DNA of 64,000 bases from Aerococcaceae bacterium zg-1292 (GTDB taxonomy: Bacteria; Bacillota; Bacilli; Lactobacillales; Aerococcaceae): positions 62,001 to 126,000 of the forward strand of contig CP065955.1 in assembly GCA_016126655.1 (NCBI GenBank), read 5' to 3'. Made by a program: the position numbers and the translations under genes. The notes beneath the pieces were generated by a model. The model worked only from the letters and a program-made list of their open reading frames with translations, ran no database searches and had not been told where the DNA came from. Position 1 is the stretch's first letter; each line of letters opens with the position of its first letter. This document shows positions 35,300 to 42,840 of this stretch, one piece after another.

Positions 35300-35805
35300 G
35301 GAATTTAATTTATAGATGAAAATATATGTTTATTTATATTTTTCTCATTCACGCTAGAACGCAACTTCTAGCGCAGTCTTATTCTCACGAACAGACCTCT
35401 CATGCTTTCACATGAGCGTAGACTATATCTTCAACTGGACTGATGCCTAGTTGCCACATTTTTCTTCCGCCCTTAGCTTGCGGTTTTACTCTCCCTCAAG
35501 GAGATAGTCGTTGAAGGTCTTCCTTATCTGTTACCAGACTTAGGACTTTCCCTGCTAAACATCCATTGTTACCGTACTTAGGACTAACGTTTTCTAAAGT
35601 TCACTATTTTATATCTTAGATACTGATTAGCTTTTGTTTCACCATATACTATCCTTGTTGTTTTTTCTGCTTTCGCACCACTCAGCTTACCGTTTCCAGT
35701 TACTGTTTCGGTCACAAGGCTTTAGGAGTTAAAAGCATTTAACGTGGAGTCTGCACCAATCACTTGATACAGAGGGTATGCTGTTAATATATAAATTTAT
35801 TGTAA
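35300..35805 (-). ncRNA. Group I self-splicing intron part of the IStron
   Basis: On the minus strand the conserved core is clear: TTCAACGACTA (35505-35515, P7 5' strand region R) and GAAGATATAGTC (35421-35432, P7 3' strand region S) with GACTA pairing with TAGTC. Two related stretches GTCCTAAGTNNGGTAACA sit upstream, AGGGAGAG/CTCCTT stems lie between, and hairpins CATGTGAAAGCATGAG and CGCTAGAA-CGCAAC-TTCTAGCG follow. No homing endonuclease is present. Confidence 0.88.
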
Positions 35806-36138
35806 CAGGTTCGTTACCCAATATTCGATTTCATTACGTGTTTGCCAATCGGTAGGGATACCTTGGCGTCTGGCAACGGTATAATTAAAGCGTCGTGTTT
35901 TCACGTGGAAGGGTAAATCATAACTACGACTGACATTTTGTTTACCAAAAACGCGTTTAAAGGTTGGCGATGAAGCTAAAATGAGTCCATTCGCATTATC
36001 GGCGCGGCTCATGACACATAGAGAGGTTTTTAATGGGTGTAATCCTCTTTCTACACACTCCACACTGGCATAAAACGACTTCATATCGATAAAAGCAATA
36101 TCGGAAGTGGGTTCAAGTGTATAGTCGATGTATCCCAT
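35797..36138 (-). pseudogene. Y-family DNA polymerase (UvrX/UmuC-like), 5' exon
   Basis: The first 111 residues of the polymerase: catalytic Asp in IAFIDMKSFYASVECVERG, then CVMSRADNANGLILASSPTFKRVFG and the fingers part YTVARRQGIPTD. The frame then runs three codons into the intron and stops. It starts three bases before the end of the repressor gene, so repressor, polymerase and YolD-like protein form one cassette. Confidence 0.87.
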
Positions 36139-36140
36139 AA

Positions 36141-36827
36141 CTAACGCTCCACTGGCATGAAATTCCCAACAATTTTTCCGATGACACGCGGCTCTTCTTC
36201 ATAAGGAGCGAATTTATCAGCATATTTTTTATTTAGGGACACCAAGCGTAATCCGTTTTCTTCGCGATATACTTTTTTCAAATACGTTTGGCCATCCCAA
36301 ACGACAGCATAGATTGCACCATCGTAATCAAAGCCACCATCTTTAATTAAGGCAACCGAGCCATTTAAATATTTAGGCTCCATGGAATCTCCAAAAATCC
36401 AGGATGCAATATCATAATCAATTTGTTCATCAAAATAGACGACATCATAATTGCGGTCATCTAATGCAGTATATCCGGTACCAGCGGATAATTTTTCATA
36501 AACATGGTACTCAAAGAGTGGTGCAGCGGGTATTGATTCTTCGCGTAACTGTTCATCTAAAGTATGGCGTGTGTAGTGTAAAACATTGTGTTGATTAGAT
36601 TCATTGAGTTGCAAATACAAGTCAACAATCTCGTGTTCTGATTGAAAATAAGACGGCGTGACGTGCAGTAGTTGCGCTAACTTTTCTAAATTCTTTTGAT
36701 TGGGTTGTGTATTATTATTTTCCCAGTTAAAGTAGGAAGCACGGCTAATATTGAGCAACTGCGCCAACTCGGCTTGCTTATATCCTGCTTCCATTCTCTT
36801 TTTACGTAATTGTTCTCCTGAAAACAT
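36141..36827 (-). CDS. HdiR-like S24 repressor
   Basis: A 228-residue repressor with an N-terminal Xre helix-turn-helix (residues 5-62: KQAELAQLLNISRASYFNWENNNTQP) and a C-terminal LexA/S24 self-cleaving domain (about 100-225). The cleavage site looks like Ala-Gly in EKLSAGTGY; the nucleophile Ser is in FGDSMEP and the Lys in TYLKKVYRE. Lactococcal HdiR has this layout and represses itself and umuC after DNA damage. Here it directly precedes the polymerase exon. Confidence 0.92.
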   Translation of the reverse strand: MFSGEQLRKKRMEAGYKQAELAQLLNISRASYFNWENNNTQPNQKNLEKLAQLLHVTPSYFQSEHEIVDLYLQLNESNQHNVLHYTRHTLDEQLREESIPAAPLFEYHVYEKLSAGTGYTALDDRNYDVVYFDEQIDYDIASWIFGDSMEPKYLNGSVALIKDGGFDYDGAIYAVVWDGQTYLKKVYREENGLRLVSLNKKYADKFAPYEEEPRVIGKIVGNFMPVER

Positions 36828-36839
36828 TGAATCACCTCA

Positions 36840-36892
36840 TTTGTTATTTTATAAACTAACAAAAGTATAATACAAAATTGATGTCGTGGCAA
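36840..36892 (-). promoter_or_regulatory. Promoter and operator of the SOS-like cassette
   Basis: On the minus strand: -35 TTGCCA, 17 bases, -10 TATACT, then the inverted repeat TTTGTTA-N10-TAACAAA (36840-36863) between -10 and the start codon. A palindrome at this place is what an autoregulated repressor would bind. Confidence 0.75.
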
Positions 36893-36904
36893 GTACTCTG
36901 GTTG

Positions 36905-36942
36905 TAAAAAACGAATGCCCACACATTAGGTGGCGCATTCGT
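36905..36942 (-). terminator. Terminator after Nth-like gene
   Basis: On the minus strand ACGAATGCGCCAC pairs with GTGTGGGCATTCGT around CTAAT and is followed by TTTTTTAC. Confidence 0.85.
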
Positions 36943-36959
36943 CTATAATGAGAACTTTT

Positions 36960-37619
36960 TTATTTTGAGACTATTAATTCTTTTCCGACGAGAAAGTTAT
37001 TTTCCCAAGTCTGTTTGGGTTTTAAATGTTGTTGAGCAAATTGAATAATCCATCCATGCAAAGCGCCCCATTGTTCAACAGACAACGTACCGTTTGTTTC
37101 AGCAAACTCTTTAACAGCAGCATATGTTAGTGGCACCGGTGCGTTTAATTTGTCGAATAAACGCCGTGCATAGGTATCGGCGATAAATACAGGTTTTTTG
37201 AAGGCGTAGAGTAAAATCGCATCCGCTGTTTCAGGTCCAATGCCGCGTTGTTTGAGCAAGGTTTGCCGCAGCTGTGAACCGTATTGGCGCTGAATCGCAT
37301 CAAAGTTATCTTGATGCAAAGCTAGCCAATCAAAAAATGCTAGGATATTGTGTGATTTATTTTGCTGAAAACCACTTGAATGAATAAGTGTTATTAGTTC
37401 AGACTGTGATAGTGCACGAATTTTATCAGGTAAAAAGGCGGTGTGTTCTCGAAGACGCGCTAATGATTTTTCGGTATTTGACCAGGTAGTATTTTGTACG
37501 AGAATGGCACCAATCACCATTTCATAGACAGTGTCAAAAGGCCACCACTGCTCATGGGATGCCATGCCATATTCCTGTTCAAAAAGATTAAATAATTGAT
37601 TAAATGTTAGTTGAATCAT
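36960..37619 (-). CDS. Endonuclease III-domain DNA glycosylase, no iron-sulfur cluster
   Basis: A 219-residue HhH-GPD protein: helix-hairpin-helix LLKQRGIGPETADAILLYA and the catalytic Asp in FIADTYARR. The C-terminal Cys cluster of classical Nth is absent (KTWENNFLVGKELIV instead). Members without the cluster include MagIII-type 3-methyladenine glycosylases; alkylated-base repair is a reasonable guess. AAGGAG precedes ATG. Confidence 0.85.
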   Translation of the reverse strand: MIQLTFNQLFNLFEQEYGMASHEQWWPFDTVYEMVIGAILVQNTTWSNTEKSLARLREHTAFLPDKIRALSQSELITLIHSSGFQQNKSHNILAFFDWLALHQDNFDAIQRQYGSQLRQTLLKQRGIGPETADAILLYAFKKPVFIADTYARRLFDKLNAPVPLTYAAVKEFAETNGTLSVEQWGALHGWIIQFAQQHLKPKQTWENNFLVGKELIVSK

Positions 37620-37682
37620 GAGGGTAACTCCTTGTAATCTTTTATAGTATAGGGATACTTAGCACGCTTATGTAAGTTCTAA

Positions 37683-37803
37683 GGAATTGAAATGGCTCTA
37701 CTTCGCAACACTCATACGTTTCTACGATTGCTGCTTCAGCGGTTCGAGGCGGAATGCTTTCTCTCCAGTGGTTCAAGTCAGAATACCGTCGCTCGCACGG
37801 TGT
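37683..37803 (-). repeat. CL repeat on the minus strand, upstream of Nth-like gene
   Basis: Read on the minus strand: CCGTGCGAGCGACGG, TTCTGACTTGAACCACTGGAG, GCCTCGAACCGCTGAAGC, TCGTAGAAACG and GTTGCGAAGTAGAGCCA. Two 5' halves seem fused, so it is a rearranged copy. It points towards the next minus-strand gene, as plus copies do for plus genes. Confidence 0.75.
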
Positions 37804-37804
37804 T

Positions 37805-38773
37805 TTAAGTGAATAGCACCCACAATAAGCAGACAGTTGCTAGAACAATCCACGTTAAGCCGCCGATAATTAAGGGTTTCCTAGCGGACTGGAATAATTG
37901 GCGTAAATGAGTTGTTAAGCCGATGCCAGCTAATGCGGCAGTCATCAGTACTTTAGCGCCTAATTTCAACCATTGAATGAGTATGTCGGGTAATAAATTG
38001 GTGGCGCGAATTAAGATAGCGATAATAAACCAAATAATAAAAGTAGGGATAATTTTACGCACGGTTTTCCATTGAAAGGGCTGGTTCTTCAAGCGGAAAA
38101 AGATAAAACTTAAACAAGTCGGAATAATCATCAGTGTCCGTACCAGTTTGACAACTGTTGCCACTTCACCAGCTTGTTCGCTATAGGTAAATCCAGCAGC
38201 GACAACAGAGGAAGTATCATTAATTGCTGTTCCGGCCCATAGTCCAAAGTCAGCACTCGATAACTGTAACCAACGACCGATAACAGGGAAAATAAATAAT
38301 CCCAGTAAATTAAAGAAAAAGATTGTTGAAAGGGATAGAGCAATGTCTTCATCATCTGCTTCTAAGATTGGAGCTGCTGATGCAATTGCCGAACCGCCAC
38401 AAATCGCTGTACCGATGCCGACTAATAGGCGAATATTTTGTGAGGCATGCATTTTTTTACCGAGCAACCACGCAACAACGAGCGCTAAAGGAACGGTTAA
38501 AATAATCATACTTAAAGTTTCGCCGCCGAGTAAAATAAACGAACGTAAGGATAAGGTGAACCCGAGTAAGACGATACTAATTTTAAGGAGTTTACCACTT
38601 GATTTTTTAATATAAGCTAAATCAAGATGTGTTCCGAGAGGAGAATGAGTCACGATGATACCGGTAATCATTGCTAGCATTGAAGGACCGATAATGGGTA
38701 ATAATAAACCTAACCCGTAGGCAACGAGCGTGATGATTCCTAATGTTAGTGCAGAAAAATATTTTGATGACAT
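37805..38773 (-). CDS. YeiH-family putative sulfate exporter
   Basis: A 322-residue membrane protein with about ten helices of the UPF0324/YeiH family: GTAICGGSAIASAAPILEADDEDIALSLSTIFFFN and GLWAGTAINDTSSVVAAGF are its conserved loops. Members are predicted sulfate or sulfite exporters; the substrate is not proven. ATG 38773 follows AAAGGAGC; the TTG six bases upstream is less likely. Confidence 0.9.
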   Translation of the reverse strand: MSSKYFSALTLGIITLVAYGLGLLLPIIGPSMLAMITGIIVTHSPLGTHLDLAYIKKSSGKLLKISIVLLGFTLSLRSFILLGGETLSMIILTVPLALVVAWLLGKKMHASQNIRLLVGIGTAICGGSAIASAAPILEADDEDIALSLSTIFFFNLLGLFIFPVIGRWLQLSSADFGLWAGTAINDTSSVVAAGFTYSEQAGEVATVVKLVRTLMIIPTCLSFIFFRLKNQPFQWKTVRKIIPTFIIWFIIAILIRATNLLPDILIQWLKLGAKVLMTAALAGIGLTTHLRQLFQSARKPLIIGGLTWIVLATVCLLWVLFT

Positions 38774-39049
38774 AGTCAATGCTCCTTTTTTGGTTCGCAG
38801 GGCTGAGTTGGCGTTTACTTCGCACAGGACCCAAGCGTTTAAATATATGAGTAATCAAATCTAATGCTTCTATTGTCATACAACCGAGTGGATTTTGCAA
38901 GGGGCTAAAAATTAATAAGGCATTTTTAAAAGCCATCCAAATGAGGCGAACATTAGGTGTTTTCTCAAAAAAAGCGTATAATCGTATTGAATTACTGCAG
39001 GCTATAGCCTTGCTGTGTAATGATTATACTCATGGAGGAGTTTTAATAC

Positions 39050-39550
39050 ATGTCGACGTATCACGTACGCTCTGCCAATGAAAGTGATATTGGCAGCATT
39101 CAACAAATTTATCAACATTATGTTTTACATTCTACAGCGACCGCAGAGTTTGTCGTGCCGAGTGAAGCAGTGATGTTGGAGCGATATCAAGCGGTTATAG
39201 CAGCAGGATTTCCATATGTTGTTGCTGAAGACGAGCATTATCATATTATCGGTTATGCCTATGCATCTGCTTTTTCAGAGCGTGAAGCTTTTCGTTTTTC
39301 AACGAGTTATAGTGTCTATTTAGCGCCACATGCCTCTGGAAATGGTGTCGCTAGCGCTTTGTTGCAAGCGATAGAGGACGCTTTGCGTCAAAAAGAGACG
39401 CGCCATTTAGTTGCGCTGGTATCAGGAGATAATGAAGCGAGTCTTCGCTTCCATCAGCGTCATCAGTTTCAACAAATTGGCTGTTTTCCAGAAGCGATGC
39501 ATAAATTCGACCGTTGGATTGATTTATTATGGTTGCATAAAGAGTTATAA
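39050..39550 (+). CDS. GNAT acetyltransferase, phosphinothricin/methionine-sulfone type
   Basis: A 166-residue Gcn5-related N-acetyltransferase. The acceptor part has YQHYVLHSTATAEFVVPSE, the CoA site is APHASGNGVASALL (usually GxGxGxxL-like R/QxxGxG/A; here HASGNG), and DNEASLRFHQRHQFQQIG follows. Homologues acetylate phosphinothricin or methionine derivatives. GGAGGAG precedes ATG. Confidence 0.88.
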   Translation: MSTYHVRSANESDIGSIQQIYQHYVLHSTATAEFVVPSEAVMLERYQAVIAAGFPYVVAEDEHYHIIGYAYASAFSEREAFRFSTSYSVYLAPHASGNGVASALLQAIEDALRQKETRHLVALVSGDNEASLRFHQRHQFQQIGCFPEAMHKFDRWIDLLWLHKEL

Positions 39551-39563
39551 ATAAGGTAAGAGA

Positions 39564-39593
39564 ACAGGTGCGCTGACTTGAGCCACTAGAAAA
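39564..39593 (+). repeat. CL repeat, 5' half of an interrupted copy
   Basis: AACAGGTGCGCTGACTTGAGCCACTAGAAAA is the 5' half of a copy whose 3' half lies at 39713-39788. Without the 119 bases in between, the halves form one normal copy with TGACTTGA pairing with TCAGGTTA. Confidence 0.75.
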
Positions 39594-39712
39594 CATAATG
39601 CAAGAGCGGATGTTCAGTCGCAAACCACTGGAGCAGAATTCGTAGAAGCGCCCGGGCGCTTCAAGAGCAATGCGAAGTGGAGCCGAGGCAGTCCGAGCGA
39701 GTAGGAATAAAC
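39594..39712 (+). repeat. CL repeat inserted into another CL repeat
   Basis: A 119-base unit bounded by CATA on both sides, containing AACCACTGGAGCAGA, the inner hairpin GAAGCGC-CCG-GGCGCTTC, GCGAAGTGGAGCCGAGGC and GTAGGAATAAAC. Its length equals the spacing of tandem units elsewhere (117-120). Confidence 0.8.
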
Positions 39713-39788
39713 CATACTAGCGAGCATCGCACAAAAGGATTTTGAAAAGTATATGTCAGGTTAAAGTAAGCGAACCAGAATTTAGGAG
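39713..39788 (+). repeat. CL repeat, 3' half of the interrupted copy
   Basis: TAGCGAGCATCGCAC (class B inner arm), GGATTTTGAAAAGTATATGTCAGG, TAAGCGAACCAGAATTTAGGAGG. AGGAGG stands five bases before ATG 39794. Confidence 0.78.
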
Positions 39789-39810
39789 GCAATATGCTAA
39801 CAATAAAAAA

Positions 39811-40296
39811 GTGGCAACAGAGAAAGATTTAGCACAATTATACACCGTGATTAGTGAGATTTGGCCAGAAGTATTTACACCAATTATTGGAGCGCAACAA
39901 GTAGCGTATATGTTAGAACATTATCAGTCTGTAGATGCTATTCAAACAGAAATAGCACGAGGCGCGCATTACTATTTGCTATTACATGAAGATGAAGTAG
40001 TTGGTTACACCGCGTACGAAAATCAAGTAGAAAAACTATATTTGAGCAAACTCTATATTCGCCAATCATTGCGTGGTAAAGGTTATATGTCTCAGTTGTT
40101 TGATTGGTATGAACAACTTAGCGAAGGTAAAACGCTGTATTTGAATGTGAATCAAGGAAATAAATTAGCGATTCAAGTCTATGAACATCGTGGTTTCAAA
40201 CGCGTTGGCGAACGTTATGGGGATATTGGTGAAGGCTATGTAATGAATGATTATGTATATGAATTATCTTTAAAAAATAACGCTTTAAATCCATAG
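39811..40296 (+). CDS. GNAT acetyltransferase, apparent frameshift at start
   Basis: A GNAT domain protein: IYVTISEIWPEVFTPIIG-type start (YTVISEIWPEVF), acetyl-CoA site LYIRQSLRGKGYMSQLFDW (RxxGxG as RGKGY), and NQGNKLAIQVYEHRGFKRVGE. AGGAGG and ATG 39794 open LTIKK but this frame stops after 12 codons; one more A in the run of six at 39805-39810 would join MLTIKK to VATEKDLAQLY. The GTG at 39811 is the first codon in the domain's frame. Either slippage, a GTG start, or a pseudogene. Confidence 0.7.
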   Translation: MATEKDLAQLYTVISEIWPEVFTPIIGAQQVAYMLEHYQSVDAIQTEIARGAHYYLLLHEDEVVGYTAYENQVEKLYLSKLYIRQSLRGKGYMSQLFDWYEQLSEGKTLYLNVNQGNKLAIQVYEHRGFKRVGERYGDIGEGYVMNDYVYELSLKNNALNP

Positions 40297-40361
40297 AAGG
40301 CGGATTCTAAATATGGTATGATTAAGTAGTAGAAGTAAATCTATAAAAGAGGGTGAGAGTA

Positions 40362-41321
40362 TTGAAATGGGAAGATGTTAGACAAAGTAAAAATGTTCAA
40401 GATAGACGTAATCAAAGTAATAATACACGCTACAACAATCCAACAGGACGTATACCAAGAGGGTCCGGTGGAGGCCTAGGTGGTAATTTGTTATGGCTGT
40501 TACTTGCTAGAACATCAGGTAAAACCAAATTGTTATTATTAGGATTATTCCTATTATTTAGTGTATTGGGTTCTAATGGTTTGTTTTCAAATATGGGTAA
40601 TAGCACCATTTATAATCAGCAAATCACACCATCGCAGGAAGTGAGTGTCAATCGTTCGACGAATAGTCAAAGTGCACGTCCTACTGACAAAGATGTTGCC
40701 TTTTTCTCCGCAGTACTTGCGACGACGGAAGATTATTGGCATGAAAAATTTGCAGAAAAAGGCATGAAATACCGCGAACCACAGCTGGTTATTTATTCTG
40801 ATCGCGTTTCAACAGCCTGTGGATTAGGCTCAGCGCAAGCAGGGCCATTTTACTGTCCAGGAGATGAGACCGTATATGTAGATTTAAAATTTTATCGTGA
40901 TTTAACGACAAAATATAATGCACCAGGAGATTTTGCGATGGCCTATGTGATTGCTCATGAAGTGGGGCACCATGTACAAGTGTTAACAGGTACGATGGAT
41001 GCGTTTACGCGGGCTAAGCAACGGGCGACAACCAAAGAAGCCAATGCCTTAACAGTACGTTTAGAATTACAAGCGGATTATTATGCAGGTGCATGGGCGA
41101 AATATGTAGATCAACAAAAATTATTAGAAGTTGGCGATATCGAAGAAGCGTTACGCGCTGCGCACGCCGTCGGAGACGATACATTACAAAAAGAAAATTA
41201 TGGATACGTCGTCCCGGATAGCTTTACACATGGTTCGTCTGAACAACGTCAGACATGGTTCTATCGCGGTTATCAATACAGTGATTTTGAACACGGGGAT
41301 ACATTTAATAGTGATATCTAA
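40362..41321 (+). CDS. Neutral zinc metallopeptidase, YpfJ family
   Basis: A 319-residue membrane-anchored protein. The start KWEDVRQSKNVQDRR is typical of the KPN_02809/YpfJ family. One membrane helix (about 45-68) is followed by the peptidase domain with the zinc motif HEVGHHVQ (about residue 205) and ELQADYYAGAW as the third-ligand region. The substrate is unknown. The start is TTG 40362, after AGAGGGTGAG. Confidence 0.9.
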   Translation: MKWEDVRQSKNVQDRRNQSNNTRYNNPTGRIPRGSGGGLGGNLLWLLLARTSGKTKLLLLGLFLLFSVLGSNGLFSNMGNSTIYNQQITPSQEVSVNRSTNSQSARPTDKDVAFFSAVLATTEDYWHEKFAEKGMKYREPQLVIYSDRVSTACGLGSAQAGPFYCPGDETVYVDLKFYRDLTTKYNAPGDFAMAYVIAHEVGHHVQVLTGTMDAFTRAKQRATTKEANALTVRLELQADYYAGAWAKYVDQQKLLEVGDIEEALRAAHAVGDDTLQKENYGYVVPDSFTHGSSEQRQTWFYRGYQYSDFEHGDTFNSDI

Positions 41322-41393
41322 TCAAGTTAAAGAATAGTCAATACGTCTTCAACCAATAAAGGAATAAGACGATTAGAGGGAGCAGTTAGTAGG

Positions 41394-42758
41394 ATGGATA
41401 GAAGTCTTCAACAAAAATTATGGAAAATATCGTTTGTGCTGTTGGTACTATTGATAGTTACAATAGCTGGATTGTTTATATGGCAATATGTCATATTGGA
41501 TAATCAAACAATGGCACAACAAACACAGGGAGCGCTAGCGCAGACATATTTTGATGAAGACCAAACCGTGATAAAAGGGGATTTATCAGCAGGTGACATT
41601 AATAAATTAGTCAATGGCGCCAATCAATTGGAATCGATAAAATACAAGCCATTAAAGAAAAAAGTTGCCAAAGCAGCAGCACAATACAAAGAATTAGCGC
41701 TTATCAACCATTTAGTTAAAGACATACCGACGGATATTATGGCTTTGGAACAATGGGTTGCTAAGTCTTTAAAGCCGAAGACTAACATCGAACAATTGAT
41801 ACAATTGAAGAAACAACGTGTGTATAATCAAGAAGATGCATTTTTAGCACAAATGAATCAAGTGTGGAATTGTTATGAAATGCGTTTGAATCGTCAAGCA
41901 AATATTGAAGCGCAATTGGCACAATTACCTACAGCGGTGACACCGGCAACTATTGAGTCATTATCAAATCAGTTAAGTAAGCTAGAATCTGAAATTGAGC
42001 AATTTGATAATATGCAAGGGCGTCAACTGTGGCAAGAACAATTACAGAAAAAGGTGAGACAGTTGGCACAAGCTGTGCAGTCATTGAATGAGACCGACAC
42101 ATTAAGTAAAGAACACTGTCAAACATTGTTTCAATCGAAACAAATGGCAGCGCAATTAGCAGGTAGTGAGTTGGATCCGCGATTATTAGTGGCATTAACG
42201 TTTGATGATGGGCCGCATCCTGAAATTACACCACAAGTATTGGATGTACTAAAAGAATATAACATTAAAGGTACCTTTTTTGTGACAGGTGCGAATGTGG
42301 AGCGATATCCCGAATTAGCTAAACGCATTGTAGATGAAGGGCATCATATTGGCAATCATTCCTATAATCATCCAGATTTATCAAAATTAAGCGATGCAGA
42401 AGTATTGAAACAACTAGAGCAAACGCAAGCATTAATCAAAGACGCAACGGGGACGACACCAACAATGTTTCGTATGCCATTTGGTGCAGGTGGACGGCGA
42501 GTGGTGCATTTAGGACAATCGCTGGGACTAACTTCGATTATTTGGAATCTGGATACCCAAGATTGGCGCTCGCATGATAAAGATGCTATTTTCGAGCAAT
42601 CGATGGAGTATTTGCGTGAAAAAACATTAATGTTGATGCACGATACGCATCAAGCGGCACCGGAAGCGTTGCGGAAAATTATTCCGGCGCTCATTGCAAA
42701 AGGCTATGAATTTGTTGATCCGTTAACCTTGGGATATGAATATCATTTTTTTGATTAA
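41394..42758 (+). CDS. Polysaccharide deacetylase (PgdA-like)
   Basis: A 454-residue protein with one N-terminal membrane helix (about 13-36), a long coiled-coil stalk (about 40-250) and a NodB-type deacetylase domain (about 263-450). Motifs: TFDDGPH (metal Asp), HSYNHPDL (metal His pair), and LMLMHDTHQ. It probably removes acetyl groups from peptidoglycan GlcNAc and so protects against lysozyme. Complete. Confidence 0.92.
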   Translation: MDRSLQQKLWKISFVLLVLLIVTIAGLFIWQYVILDNQTMAQQTQGALAQTYFDEDQTVIKGDLSAGDINKLVNGANQLESIKYKPLKKKVAKAAAQYKELALINHLVKDIPTDIMALEQWVAKSLKPKTNIEQLIQLKKQRVYNQEDAFLAQMNQVWNCYEMRLNRQANIEAQLAQLPTAVTPATIESLSNQLSKLESEIEQFDNMQGRQLWQEQLQKKVRQLAQAVQSLNETDTLSKEHCQTLFQSKQMAAQLAGSELDPRLLVALTFDDGPHPEITPQVLDVLKEYNIKGTFFVTGANVERYPELAKRIVDEGHHIGNHSYNHPDLSKLSDAEVLKQLEQTQALIKDATGTTPTMFRMPFGAGGRRVVHLGQSLGLTSIIWNLDTQDWRSHDKDAIFEQSMEYLREKTLMLMHDTHQAAPEALRKIIPALIAKGYEFVDPLTLGYEYHFFD

Positions 42759-42840
42759 TCATAGCGGCTGTGTAAGCAGTCATGAGAGACATCTTTGTAA
42801 GAGTAAAGCATAAAAGCAATAGAAAGAAGTGAGAAAGCAC

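Larger units (their letters stand above)
34676..35805 (-). mobile_element. IStron: group I intron fused with IS607-type remnant
   Basis: A 1.13-kb insertion in the polymerase gene. In transcription order it holds a group I intron (35300-35805), a decayed serine-recombinase tnpA (34904-35254), the last codons of a TnpB-like gene, and about 190 bases of structured 3' end. This order is the one of IStrons. CTG occurs at both borders (35806-35808 and 34675-34677 complement), so removing everything from one CTG to the other restores NLIVPPRMGLYIER in frame. Exact element and splice ends are not certain. Confidence 0.8.

Noticed and set aside
35797-36138. Polymerase exon as a complete small protein
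   Set aside because: It carries only the first part of a Y-family polymerase and ends a few codons into a group I intron; the rest is found beyond it in the same orientation.
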